Assembly: GCA_963662155.1 (NCBI GenBank) | Contig: OY759261.1 | Span: 3,164,227-3,228,226, forward strand | DNA length: 64,000 bases | Reading direction: 5' to 3' | From: Lamellibrachia columna | Taxonomy: Eukaryota; Annelida; Polychaeta; Sabellida; Siboglinidae | Shown here: piece after piece, positions 10,461-22,031 of the stretch | Numbering within the stretch: position 1 is the stretch's first letter | Layout of the letters: each line of letters starts with the position of its first letter | Made by a program: the position numbers and the translations under genes | The notes under the pieces: generated by a model | The model's input: the letters and a program-made list of their open reading frames with translations, nothing else | What the model was told of the DNA's origin: nothing | Databases searched by the model: none

Positions 10461-11097
10461 GTATTACATAGCAAATGACAAAAAACAATATATGCTCAAA
10501 TAATCGAGTATTAAAGGGATTGACAACAAGGCATTAGCTAAGAGGTTTTTTAATGTGTGTACACAGTTTAATATTGTCAACATATGCCACAAAATAAATT
10601 AGATGTTTAATGTGTTAAAATGGCAAAGTGCATATAAAATTCGAAAATAATGAGATGGGTGATGACATGGTATTACTGGCCAGCGGTAGCTATACAAATT
10701 TTCAGGAATACGGGCCTATAAAGTGACAAATATACCTATTTAGGAGAATGGGAATCTTCCAGTGATGACATGCCGCTGGCATTGCTCGTAGATCGGCCCA
10801 CTGACCATGTTAACTTGGCAGGCCCAGCCAGCAGCAGTAGCGGTGCTCGGTCATGGCCACAGCATCATGTGCATAACAGATTTTGATATGGTTTAAAAAT
10901 GTGTCTGTTATCTTAGCAGATCAGCTGAAGTTACATAATAGACTATTATTTTGTAGCATCGCAGTACACAGTTGTTTTATATTTGTTGTAAACACTGTAT
11001 GGAGAACATGTAGACAGGGCACAGTGTCATAATGGTGTACCACAATAAAACACACACAATTAACTATATTAATACCACATACACACTTAACTATATT
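10461..11097. other. 3' flank or intron of copy A, duplicated
   Basis: Aligns with 59537-60140. It contains a candidate poly(A) signal AATAAA (10593-10598) but no coding exon I can support. Confidence 0.6.
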
Positions 11098-11421
11098 AAA
11101 GGTAATTTCTTATATAGTGCAGTATCCAGTCCTTGGGACTGTTCAAAGCGCTTTACACATCACCCCCTGGTAGACCTGCTCATTCCAGCACCATTTCAAC
11201 TTCTCTTGGAAGCATTCAGCCACGCTGCAATTACTGCACGAAGACTACTCGTTCAAATATCCACCCGTCTGTAGCCAGGTAGTCATTTGTACACCTGAGT
11301 GAACTGTGGAAACGCGGGATGATCAAAATTGCCAAAGCTTCGAAACAGCATCAAGAGGATTCGAATCCGGGTTCTCTCGATTGAGAGCCCAACGTTCTAA
11401 CCACTACGCTACCGCACCCCA
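11098..11421 (-). mobile_element. tRNA-derived SINE, minus orientation
   Basis: The right end (about 11345-11420) is the reverse complement of a tRNA-like head: 'gcgtagtggttagaac' (A-box-like) and 'ggattcgaatcc' (B box). The body runs left through 'ccaaagcttcgaaacagc' to 'ggtaatttcttatatagt'. The same family occurs at 6797, 34984, 37580 and 38395. It is inserted into a 40-bp 'ggtgtaccacaata' repeat. Confidence 0.75.
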
Positions 11422-11465
11422 CATAAAATGATGTACCATAATACCACACACACACTTAACAATAT

Positions 11466-11468
<3 letters not shown>

Positions 11469-11550
<82 letters not shown>
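11469..11550. repeat. (CA)n microsatellite
   Basis: About 40 uninterrupted CA units at the left edge of the inverted-repeat element. Confidence 0.97.
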
Positions 11551-11553
<3 letters not shown>

Positions 11554-11555
11554 GC

Positions 11556-13192
11556 AGGCATTTTCTGTTCTTTGCACCTATAAGAGTACTTGAAAACTAA
11601 CCATTTTCAACTATAATCAAGAATATCACGCAAGTGGTTAATTAAATATATCTCGTTGAATGCCAAAAATCTTTCATGCAATCAACAACGCAAGCCAGAT
11701 GTAGAGATATGAAAAGGCCAAATGAATGACGTTTATTAAGGGTATGCCTAATGGCATATTATTCCGATTAAGAGCATGAAATGTGGACCCTGTAACATAT
11801 GCCAAGCCTGTGGCTGAGCCTCATACAAAGCCGCCTGGACACAATGCTCCCAGAGCCCACATTTCGACATAGCAATACAGTACATGTAGTAATATTCCTA
11901 CAACACAAGACAATTCATGGCATCGTCACCAGCACATTAAAACATTAACCCAACACCGACAATACTCGACACAATGCCTATTTGCCTATACTGCAGCACC
12001 GGACTACACTACTTGCTAAAATTCCTACTCTATATACTTTAGTAACCTAAAAGGTGGGGCCATAACGCCACCATTCATCGAAACCTGTGAACACCCCACC
12101 AATACTTTTGCTGCGCGGGCAGATTTTCATGTGATTATACGTTGGGTGGGCTTCAGTCGAATTTTATGCTGGGGCAGATTCTCGGGCTATGTTGGGTGAT
12201 ATTTACCTCTGCTTTTAGCCGATGTTTTCTGCTGTAGCACATTTACGTGTTGTTACATGCTGTGTTGGCTTTAGCCGGTTTTCTCTACTGTGCCAGATTC
12301 ACATGTTTTACACGCTAGGTTGGTTTTCGCCAGTTTTCTCTGTTGTGACAGTCTCGTTTTTTTTACAAGGCTGTGTTTACTGTAGCCTATATTTTCTGCT
12401 TTCTCAGATTCTCGTGTTTTTACACGCTGTGTTGGCTGCAGTTGAATTTTCTGATACGTCAGATTCTCGTGTTTGTACACGCTATGTTGGCTATAGCCGG
12501 TTTTCTCTGCTGGGGCAGATTATCGTGTTTGTAGACGCTGTGTTGGCTATAGCCGGTTTTCTCTGATGTGTCAGATTATCGTGTTTGTACACACTGTGTT
12601 AGCTATAGCCGTTTTTCTCTGAGGTGTCCGATTATCGTGTTTGGACACGCTGTGCGAGCTTTGGGCCGCTTTTATTCTGCGGCTAATTGTAAAAAAAAAA
12701 AAAAATTAAAAAAATTATATGTAACGTTTGATTATCACAGTGCTGACTAGGTTTCCCAAAGGCCAAACAAAGTCTAGTATATTGCGTGGGCTTCCAACCA
12801 GCCAGCCCGCCCGCCATTGTGAATCCATTGCTTCACTACTATCTGTTTTTCCAGAGAAAATCTAAAAAAGACACCTCTCTATACCTCGCTGAATAATGTT
12901 TACATCTGAATGCTGCACAGTATGGCATTGTAAGAGTTTTTTGCTGCGTGTAAATCCAATATAAAATCAAATAAAATTGTAATTGCACATCTCAACCACG
13001 TTAAAAATACACGCGATCCACACAGCCTACGTCACAGCCGCGTTGGGGGTTAAGGGGCTGCTGACCTTAGACCAGAATTTTGCACTTTTAGAACAGATTC
13101 CCAGTAAACCACTTGCGTGATATTCTTCATTATAGTTGTAAATGATTATTTTTTAGGGACTCATATAGGTGCAAAGGCCCAAAACAATGCCT
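11556..13192. mobile_element. 1.6-kb element with ~85-bp inverted terminal repeats
   Basis: The left end (11556-11640) and right end (13107-13192) are imperfect reverse complements. Shared blocks are 'aggcatt', 'tttgcacctata', 'ctataat' and 'aagaatatcacgcaagtggtt'. The interior has no transposase ORF; it holds a palindrome-rich minisatellite (12140-12680), an A-run and GC-rich DNA. Related sequence lies at 4376-4730. It is inserted in the 40-bp 'ggtgtacca' repeat that resumes at 13200. I infer a non-autonomous DNA transposon. Confidence 0.65.
12140..12680. repeat. ~57-bp degenerate minisatellite, about 9 units
   Basis: Units share 'tgtgttggctatagccggtt', 'ttctctg' and 'cagattctcgtgttt', and hold two short palindromes: 'cgtgtttgtacacg' (imperfect) and 'ggctatagcc' (perfect). 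Units differ more than in the other arrays, so it looks older. The 114-codon ORF across it is a by-product. Confidence 0.75.
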
Positions 13193-13284
13193 TTGGTTTC
13201 ACTTTAATGATATACCATAATATCACATATTCACTTAACTATATTAGTGATGTACCACATTACCACATACTACGAGTGCATTTC

Positions 13285-13690
13285 ATTAATGATTTGATGA
13301 GTGAATATAACAGATGACTATGAGTGCATTTGACAGATAACTATGAGTGCATGTAACATATGACTACGAGTGCATGTGACAAATCACAAGTGCATATGAC
13401 GGATGACTATGAGTGTATGTGACAGATGATTATGAGTGCATGTGACAGATGACTATGAGTGCATAGAACAGATGACAATGAGTGCATGTGACAAATTGCT
13501 ACGAGTGCATATGACAGATGACTACAAGTGCATGTGACAGATGACTATCAATGCATGTGACAGATGATTATGAGTGCATCTGACAGATGACTTGATGAGT
13601 GCACATAGCAGATGAGTGTATGTAACATATGATTACGAGTGCATGTGACAGGTGATTCTGTGAGTGCATATCACAAATAACTATGTCAGT
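13285..13690. repeat. ~23-bp tandem repeat, about 17 units
   Basis: Unit 'gacagatgactatgagtgca' plus 'tgt', with frequent substitutions and small indels towards the right end. Confidence 0.9.
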
Positions 13691-14831
13691 ACAGATGGCT
13701 GAGTGCATACAACTGGATAAAAAAAACCTCTGGACAAAAGCCCCACCTTGTAAATATTGACAAAGTACTGATTCCAAAATATATTACTGATATTATGAAT
13801 AAAGTTTGTTAGAAATTTAGACTGCCACTTGACTAATGTTTACATTTGTTATTGGAAAAGAAATGTATTGCTTGATTGATTAAACTCGAACAATGATAAA
13901 ACAATCACAACTTATTATTCAAACATTCAACATTAACCATATTCAATATGTTTACATTTTAACAACTGTCCAGGGCCAAAGTGTCCCATTTGCCATTTGT
14001 GTGTGGATTCACTAAGATTGTGTTGTTGTGTGTTTTGTGGATATACATTATCATCCCTGCTTTACTGCTACATTTCAACTAGCCCAGTTTCAACAATTAA
14101 GCTTTTTTTAATTAATTTCTCATTAATGCACATACAGTAAAGTCTAGTCACATGCTTTGATAGTTTACACACCAGCAGACATTAATCACAATCACCAAAA
14201 GTTATGAAAAACATTAAAAAAATGTATACTTCTAACTCACATTTTTTTAACCATTGTGACAAATGGCACCTATTGTATGTCAATCATGTTGTAATAACAT
14301 GTTCAATCACTGGGTGGTACCAAGTAACTGTCTCTACTGTAGTCTCCTGGGAACTTTTGTAGTCTTCTGGGAAAAGTGGGTGGCTCAACTAGCCCAGTGG
14401 CTCAACTAACACTGCCTTCCCATATGGTTGTTTAGTTTTCCAGATAGAAATAGAACATGTCAGATTATCTAGAGAAGACATAAAATGTACATAGTTGTTG
14501 TTTATTTCAGCATTTCTTATCTTTGCATCTTTGCAGCTGAAACGTTTCCTTTTGGTGCATCCCGCCCAATTGTTGTATCCAACTTACTCTTCTATCTGTA
14601 CACATACCCTTCATAATTCACTCTTATAATGTGGTATTGTGGAGCTTTTGTCCAGTGGGCTTTTGTCTATGCACCATGTGACTATTGGTGATGATGGTGA
14701 ATTAAATGTGTCAAATATCTAAAGACCAATGAAACAGCACGATGAACTATGATTTGATTCTTGAATTTGGTCTGCCTAAATATATAGCAAATGTAATTTG
14801 TTTCTAAGTTGACATTACACATTTCTTTTAG
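13691..14831. other. No gene recognised
   Basis: AT-rich sequence with no convincing exon. A 'tttgcag' at about 14530 is acceptor-like, but what follows runs to a stop without recognisable features. Confidence 0.5.
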
Positions 14832-14986
14832 CCCTTGCCATACAAATGTAAGAGTAAACGCATTCGATGGAAGAAGGAACTACAGAAGCTGCATGAGTTG
14901 AGTCTACACCACCCAGAGAAGTTGGTAAAGGACATTAGTAACCAGATCTGCATGTGCACATCAGAAGACTTCTTGGTTGCTAAAGC
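14832..14986 (+). CDS. Kinase-KEN gene B, exon 1 seen (linker and kinase start)
   Basis: A 155-nt exon after 'tttcttttag', phase 0 in and phase 2 out ('aaagc' before 'gtgagt'). It encodes a basic linker ('KRIRWKKELQKLHELSLHH') and the first kinase strand ('EDFLVAKA'). Gene B continues through 17055, 23174, 26067, 26496, 39090, 39795, 55584, 56335 and 59344, with every junction in frame. The exon has no initiator, so either an upstream first exon is unrecognised or it is spliced from the copy A KEN exon ending at 10460, which is also phase 0. No IRE1-type lumenal domain or transmembrane segment, and no RNase L-type ankyrin repeats, are visible upstream in the window. Confidence 0.75.
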
Positions 14987-17054
14987 GTGAGTACTTTGTA
15001 CACAGTAACAATGACTCGTTTACAAAAACCGAGTATGTCAAACAGATTGAACATTCACTTCCTTGCTTGTAATAATAGTCTAGTGTGACCCCTTTGACAA
15101 CAGCAATGAGACTCATCAGTCTTGGGTGCACATCTTGTCTCAGCTGTTGACTTCACCCTTCTCTCAACAGTACACCGTCTGGGTTGATTGAGTTTTTTGA
15201 GTTAATTTCAGCATTAAGGTGTTGCATCAGACCAGTGTTATACTATAACTTTGATCATCCTCTAGATTGCAATTACTCAATAGCTTAATAATCGGAACCA
15301 GCAGAGTTTGACCCTAGTGGCCAACATGAGTGACCAATAGTCAACAGTACATCACTGCTTTGAGCTGTTGGAAATTGTCCGTCCTCAAATATCCAGGCCA
15401 ACACAAGTGTTTCTTTAGTTGCAATGCCTCAATGCAGGGCGTATTGGTGCTAAGTAGCATCGTGTTGTTGGTGATTCTCTCAAATCATTGTATTCCAAGA
15501 ATGTTATCAAGATGTGGCAGTTTTGAGAGTAGGTAAGTTTATATGTATCTTCTAAAAGTGAAATATTCAGTCAAGCTTAATATACATTGGGGTCAGAAGC
15601 ACCACAGTATTTACTAGGGCTAGAAACACCACAGTATCCACTCGGACCAGAAACACCAGAAAATCCACTCGGGCCATAAACATCACAGTACCCGCTAAGG
15701 TCAGAAACAACACAAAATCCACTCAGATCTGAAACACCACAGTATCAAATAAGGCCAGAAACACCACAGTATCTACTCAGTTTATAAACTTCACAGTATC
15801 CACTAAGGCCATAAACACCAGTGTCCACTCGGGCCATAAGGTAGTTGGGGTGATTACTGTATGTTTTTTTTAATTGAGTAGTTTCAGTACAAGTTTTTTT
15901 AGATAAATTAACCATTTCTTCATAGATTGTAGATTAAATACTATATAATATTCATGATTAATGTAATAAAGTTTGAGTTTTTCATTTAGTTGGTTATGTT
16001 ACAAGACTAACAAAATTGTAAGTGTGAAAAATAGCCACAAAATGCTAAATTATATCGTTTTGAGAAAATCCCCAAATAAATAAATGACATACACATAAGT
16101 ACAACAGTGTCACTGATAACTTTGAGGAAAATATTGGTAACATAAATGAATTACGTCTGCTACACCACCGTGAATGAATAAGTTGACAAAAGTTGAATGA
16201 CAGCCTAATGTGGCAGTGTATTTTTGACACAAACCCTTCACCAATAGTAATTAAAATTTATGTAATGTTGCCTACATGTAAGATGCATCCATACGCCAAA
16301 TTTCAGCATCACAAGTGTTGTGATTTTTGTTTAAAACATTGAATTAGATAATGTTTCCTGGTTGTTAGTGATAACACAAATGTAGATAGATACATGTATC
16401 ATGCATGAAATGTGACGTTTTTCACTGGCGTTTTATGTATTGACAAAACTCACTTGTGTGATGTTGCTTACTAAAATGGCGGATGCGCCACTCCAGCATG
16501 TATTCGTCTCACTGAATGGGTTTCTGCATCAGTAATCCATCTTGTTCTGCTCTATATAGTATCTTTGCGATAGAATGCCCATATTTATGTACATAAACCA
16601 TAATAATAGCACTGTTTCCACTCTGAAATAAATTGAAGCCAGTCCGCTGATGAAGGCCGTGAGACATGGTCTAACTATTTATGTTTAAAACTAAAACTGG
16701 CCCAAGTGAATACAGTCATGTTTCTGACCCAAGTAGATACTGTGAAGTTTATGGCTCAAGTAGATACTGCGTTGTTTGGCTTGGCTTTGGCTTAATTTAC
16801 ATGGAATTCTTTTTAACGCAACACTTTTTTTTATAACTTTACTTATTTTTTGTAGGTAAAACCTCATAAAATGAGATTTATATCTCCCCTGGCAACTCCT
16901 GCCAAAATAACCAGGCCAGCTATGTAAATCAACTGGACAGTCAGTCCCACTTAAAAGGTGACACAGTCTACCCCACTCATACTAGTATTATGTGAAGTGA
17001 TATTTTAAATTTGCATCTTGTTTCACAACAAGTAATTGTAGTTACTATTTGTAG
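14987..17054. other. Intron of gene B
   Basis: Apart from the 27-bp repeat at 15597-15842, I see no gene or recognisable element. Confidence 0.6.
15597..15842. repeat. 27-bp tandem repeat, about 9 units
   Basis: Units such as 'accacagtatccactcggac' plus 'cagaaac' repeat with moderate divergence. Confidence 0.85.
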
Positions 17055-17220
17055 GTACCCTGGAACAACCATATATCTCGGCCTCATCACAAATGATGGG
17101 CGGGAAGTTGCTGTGAAGCGGGTGACACGTGACGACAACCAGAGCATCGACCCACGAGTAGAGAAAGAAGTGAACGCTCTAGTACAATTGGAACATCATC
17201 CCAACATTGTGGATTACATG
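17055..17220 (+). CDS. Kinase-KEN gene B, exon 2 (kinase N-lobe)
   Basis: A 166-nt exon after 'tatttgtag', completing the split Ala codon and ending in phase 0 before 'gtaaca'. It encodes 'YPGTTIYLGLI', a degenerate glycine loop in which, by alignment to IRE1, only the third Gly remains. Then come the ATP-anchoring Lys in 'EVAVKRV' and a helix-C Glu in 'RVEKEVNALVQLEHHPNIV'. The spacing matches the N-lobe of IRE1-family kinases. Weak nucleotide anchoring would fit a kinase used as a sensor rather than as a phosphotransferase, but that is inference. Confidence 0.85.
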
Positions 17221-17439
17221 GTAACATTACTTTACATTGAATTATTCGGATTCAATCGTGACATGACAAGTGCCTGTTGTTAATTATAGTATATATGAAA
17301 GCTGTGAACTGTTAGGTAGTCTAAGGTATTATGTAGTTGCACATAGAACCATGCCATGCACAGATACAAAAATATGGGAATATTTATAAATCATAGTGAC
17401 ATTTTATAATTAGTATTTAATCCAGTATGAATTAAACAC

Positions 17440-17760
17440 CTTTTACGAAGTGTGCCTGGGTATTCATGGGGGCTAGAAGGCTCACCCGCATCACCGTTCA
17501 GGAATGCGGCAGCGCGGTGTCATATTATGGGACACAAGACAACGATGCGTCAGCGAATCATGGCTGGTGCGACCAAGCCATCAGGCTCATATTCCTGGTC
17601 GCCCAAGAAAGCCGGAATCACGCATCGCCACTTTGTTTTTTCCGAATTATCCACCCTCCTTCCCCAACGGCTCCTGCACTTATGCCTCTATTTGTTGGAT
17701 CTACAGTGGTGGTGGTTTCTAGGCCCCACATTTACTACACTTAGCTAGTTAATCATGGGC
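17440..17760. other. GC-rich patch, unidentified insertion
   Basis: Around 320 bases are distinctly richer in G+C and CpG than the surrounding intron, with three overlapping plus-frame ORFs (17452-17748). I recognise no protein family, and open frames are expected in GC-rich DNA of this length. Probably a mobile-element fragment. Confidence 0.35.
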
Positions 17761-18189
17761 GTTCCCCATCGACTGCTATGATATATATGCTGTATGAATC
17801 ACCTATAATATGTAAGGGGAATTGATGTGATATCTAGTTAAAGTGTCGGCAATGCCCATTGTTATTCACTATATATACTGTTTTACTATATGTCATTAAA
17901 GGGCATTGCCATTTAACAACCATATATGTGTTTTCATAAACTAAGCATGCATCAAGCTCCAATGCACATCACGTCCAACAACTGCATTAGATCAGGCAAT
18001 GGTACGGTGAGTAAAACGAACATTGCAACTTCTAGCTACATATTTCTTGTTCTAATATGTTTCGTTTTAGGATATCAATGTATATTTAAATAACCAGTGC
18101 ATTAGTTGAGACACTGGCTCGTTCTCACTCTTGTAGCAGTGGCCTGCGAAACACATCCTTTGCTGGCTGATCTTAACTGAGGGTTTTGA

Positions 18190-20168
18190 TAACTCCCCAT
18201 ACAGTTCATAACTCCCCATGCAATTCATAACTCCCCATTCAGTTCATAACTCCCAATTCAGTTCATAACTCCCCATTCAGTTCATAACTCCCCATACAGG
18301 TTATAACTCCCCATACAGGTTATAACTCCCCATTCAGTTCATAACTCCCCATGCAGTTCATAACTCCCCATACAGGTTATAACTCCCCATACAGTTCATA
18401 ACTCCCCATTCAGTTCATAACTCCCCATACAGGTTATAACTCCCCATACAGGTTATAACTCCCCATTCAGTTCATAACTCCCCATGCAGTTCATAACTCC
18501 CCATACAGGTTATAACTCCCCATACAGTTCATAACTCCCCATACAGGTTATAACTCCCCATTCAGTTCATAACTCCCCATTTAGTTCATAACTCCCCATG
18601 CAATTCATAACTCCCCATTCAGTTCATAACTCCCCATTCAGTTCATAACTCCCCATTCAGTTCATAACTCCCCATTCAGTTCATAACTCCCCATACAGGT
18701 TATAACTCCCCATACAGTTAATAACTCCCCATTCAGTTCATAACTCCCCATACAGGTTATAACTCCTCATACAGTTCATAACTACCCATACAGTTCATAA
18801 CTCCCCATTCAGTTCATAACTCCCCATACAGGTTATAACTCCCCATACAGGTTATAACTCCCCATTCAGTTCATAACTCCCCATGCAGTTCATAACTCCC
18901 CATACAGTTCATAACTCCCCATACAGTTCATAACTCCCCATACAGGTTATAACTCCCCATTCAGTTCATAACTCCCCATACAGTTCATAACTCCCCATAC
19001 AGGTAATAACTCCCCATACAGTTCATAACTCCCCATTCAGTTCATAACTCCCCATACAGTTCATAACTCCCCATTCAGTTCATAACTCCCCATACAGTTC
19101 ATAACTCCCCATACAGTTCATAACTCCCCATACAGTTCATAACTCCCCATACAGGTTATAACTCCCCATACAGGTTATAACTCCCCATACAGTTCATAAC
19201 TCCCCATGCAGTTCATAACTCCCCATGCAGTTCATAACTCCCCATTCAGTTCATAACTCCCCATACAGGTTATAACTCCCCATACAGTTAATAACTCCCC
19301 ATTCAGTTCATAACTCCCCGTGCAGTTCATAACTCCCCATGCAGTTCATAACTCCCCATGCAGTTCATAACTCCCCATACAGTTCATAACTCCCCATACA
19401 GTTCATAACTCCCCATTCAGTTCATAACTCCCCATACAGGTTATAACTCCCCATACAGTTCATAACTCCCCATACAGTTCATAACTCCCCATACAGTTCA
19501 TAACTCCCCATACAGGTTATAACTCCCCATACAGGTTATAACTCCCCATGCAGTTCATAACTCCCCATTCAGTTCATAACTCCCCATACAGTTCATAACT
19601 CCCCATTCAGTTCATAACTCCCCATACAATTCATAACTCCCCATACAGTTCATAACTCCCCGTGCAGTTCATAACTCCCAGTGCAGTTCATAACTCCCTG
19701 TACAGTTCATAACTCCCCGTACAGTTCATAACTCCCCATACAGTTCATAACTCCCCATACAGTTCATAACTCCCCATACAGTTCATAACTCCCCATGCAG
19801 TTCATAACCCCCCATACAGTTCATAACCCCCCATACAGGTTATAACTCCCCATACAGTTCATAACTCCCCATACAGTTCATAACCCCCCATGCAGTTCAT
19901 AACCCCCCATACAGGTTATAACTCCCCGTACAGGTTATAACTCCCCATACAGTTCATAACTCCCCATACAGTTCATAACTCCCCATGCAGTTCATAACCC
20001 CCCATACAGTTCATAACCCCCCATACAGGTTATAACTCCCCATTCAGTTCATAACTCCCCGTGCAGTTCATAACTCCCCATACAGTTCATAACTCCCCAT
20101 ACAGTTCATAAACCCCATACAGTTCATAACTCCCCGTACAGTTCATAACTCCCCGTGCAGTTCATAAC
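18190..20168. repeat. 19-bp satellite array, about 104 units
   Basis: Nearly 2 kb of the unit 'cataactccccatacagtt' and variants ('attcagtt', 'atgcagtt', 'atacaggttat'). Variants are interspersed rather than blocked on the left; towards the right, 'cccg' and 'acccccc' variants appear. Length stays at 19 bases almost throughout. Confidence 0.97.
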
Positions 20169-20537
20169 TTATATCCTCATAACTACCCATTGAATTAGAT
20201 AATCCTTGTTACTGATATAAATGTAATTGGTAGAAATTCATGTCCTGTAAATATTGACATAAGGCATTGTTTATTTTCCCCAGTCCTGAACAGTTGTCAA
20301 TAAAACTCTGACAAAACAAACTCCCAAAATCCTACACATCCTGTAAGTTTGGGAGAAATCTACAAATCCTACTTTTTGTTGTACGGCCAGTTAAAATCTT
20401 TGTGAACTACATGCAAGTTTGTATGGTACATCTGGAATTGTGAAAGGGCCAGGGTTAGCATGGCATGACAAAAAAACATCAGCATAGTTTTGGCTACTTG
20501 GTGACTAGAAATCTGGGCACACAGCTGCATCAAATAT

Positions 20538-21938
20538 TTGGCTTGGCTTGCAAGAGTATTCAACTTGTCATTAAAAGAGGGAGTTGTTCCGTTTGAATGG
20601 AAAGAAGCAAACATCATGCCATTATTTAAAAAGGGTTCGAGAAATAAGTCAGAGAATTACAGACCAGTGAGTTTAACGTCAGTGATTTGTAAATTATTAG
20701 AAAGGTTAATTAAAGACCATATGGTGGACTTCCTCGTTAAGCATAATTTACTAAATTCATCTCAACATGGATTCCTTAAAGCGAGGTCATGCTTAACAAA
20801 TGTGTTATGTTTTTTGGAAGAAATCACTAAGTGGATAGACGTGGGATCGCCAGTAGATATTATCTACTTAGATTTTCAGAAAGCTTTTGACAAAGTGCCA
20901 CATCAAAGATTACTACTTAAATTAAAAGCCCATGGTATCGGTGATAGCATAACTGATTGGATAGAACAATGGCTGACTGACAGAAGACAACGAGTTGTAG
21001 TAGATGGAGAAGTTTAAAATTGGAAATCGGTTTTGAGTGGGGTACCTCAAGGATCAGTATTAGGACCTATATTATTCTTAATATATATCAATGACTTGGA
21101 CGACAGTATAACAAGTAACGTACTGAAATTTGCTGATGACACAAAACTCTTTAGAAAGGTTAATACTGATGGTGATAAACAACATTTACAAAACGATCTG
21201 GACAGATTAGTGAAATGGTCTGAGAAATGGCAGATGCTGTTCAATTTTGGGAAATGTAAATGCCTACATACAGGACATGGGAACTTGGATGTAAACTATA
21301 AAATGGGAGATACTGTTCTGGGTACTACTGTAAAAGAAAAGGACTTAGGAGTTACAATAAGCGCTGATATGAAAGTTTCAGAGCAGTGTGGTATTGCAGC
21401 TTCAAAGGGTAATACAATTCTTGGATTGATTAGAAGAAACATAACATACAAGGGAAAAAAGTTAATTATACCTCTTTATAAAGCAATAGTTAGACCTCAT
21501 TTAGAATACTGTATACAAGCATGAAGACCATATCGTAAGAAGGATATAGATACACTTGAACGCATACAAAGGAGAGCAACTAAAATGATTCCAGAACTGA
21601 GAGACCTTAGTTATGAAGAACGCCTGAAAGAATGTGGTTTAACAACTCTAGAGACAAGGAGGTTAAGAGGAGATCAGATTGAAGTTTTTAAGATATTGAA
21701 TGGGTATGAAAATATTGATAGAAATATGTTTTTCTCACTCAAGAAGGATAGCAGAACTAGAGGACATGAGGTAAAATTAGTAAAGGATCAATGTAGATTG
21801 GACATCAGGAAGCATTCGTTCTCACAGAGGACAATAAATGTATGGAACAAATTGTCTACAGATTGTGTAACTGCTAGCAGCGTGAATATGTTTAAAAACA
21901 AGGTTGACACATATCTCAGAATTGCAGGTTATAAGTAG
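20538..21938 (+). pseudogene. CR1 ORF2 reverse transcriptase with two nonsense codons
   Basis: One reading frame holds the whole RT-to-C-terminus, interrupted only by TAA at 21015-21017 and TGA at 21522-21524. Motifs: 'IMPLFKKGSRNKSENYRPVS', 'VPQGSVLGPILFLIYINDLD', catalytic 'KFADDTKLF', thumb region, then the C-terminal 'RRATKMIPELRDLSYEERL' block. The TGA falls where the intact copy at 46.8 kb has Trp, and the same TGA is present in the copy at 53378. No frameshift is seen, so decay is recent. Confidence 0.9.
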
Positions 21939-22031
21939 ATGAACATTGTTGGACTCTCGATAAGCCAATGGCTTCCTTGTCCACTTGCCATCTGGGCCTT
22001 TGGCTTGGATGGCAAATCTTGTTAAATCTTG
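20543..22031 (+). mobile_element. CR1-type LINE, RT portion to 3' end
   Basis: 5'-truncated in the RT fingers and ending in 'cttggatggcaaatcttgtt' plus the 10-base 'aaatcttgtt' tail repeat. It is very similar to the copies at 46341-47345 and 52865-53615, so it is relatively young. Confidence 0.92.

Larger units (their letters stand above)
1128..11097 (+). repeat. Segmental duplication, block A (KEN copy A)
   Basis: This block aligns with 54812-60330, including introns. Shared landmarks are the stretch from 'catgtggaaaagg' (1133/54817), the 67-bp repeat with its 'tatactcgagtata' palindrome, three exons, the 34-bp repeat, the intron before the second KEN exon, and the flank after the third exon as far as 'aatggtgtaccacaataaaa'. 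Block A has gained about 1.7 kb at 2.2-3.9 kb (or B lost it), plus LINEs at 5.5-10.07 kb. Block B has gained a 2.6-kb minisatellite instead. The duplication postdates the KEN exon structure. Confidence 0.85.

Noticed and set aside
11345..11420. A tRNA gene on the minus strand, and a similar one at 34990-35060
   Set aside because: Both have A- and B-box-like stretches but are joined to a shared non-tRNA body and lack paired acceptor stems. They are SINE heads.
12222..12750. 114- and 60-codon ORFs (12222-12566, 12568-12750)
   Set aside because: They follow the palindromic 57-bp minisatellite and have low-complexity hydrophobic content with no conserved features.
17452..17748. Three overlapping 72-98-codon ORFs
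   Set aside because: No family signature, no splice context, and open frames are expected in this GC-rich patch.
18190..20168. CRISPR array
   Set aside because: Contiguous 19-bp units with no unique spacers, in an intron-rich animal genome.
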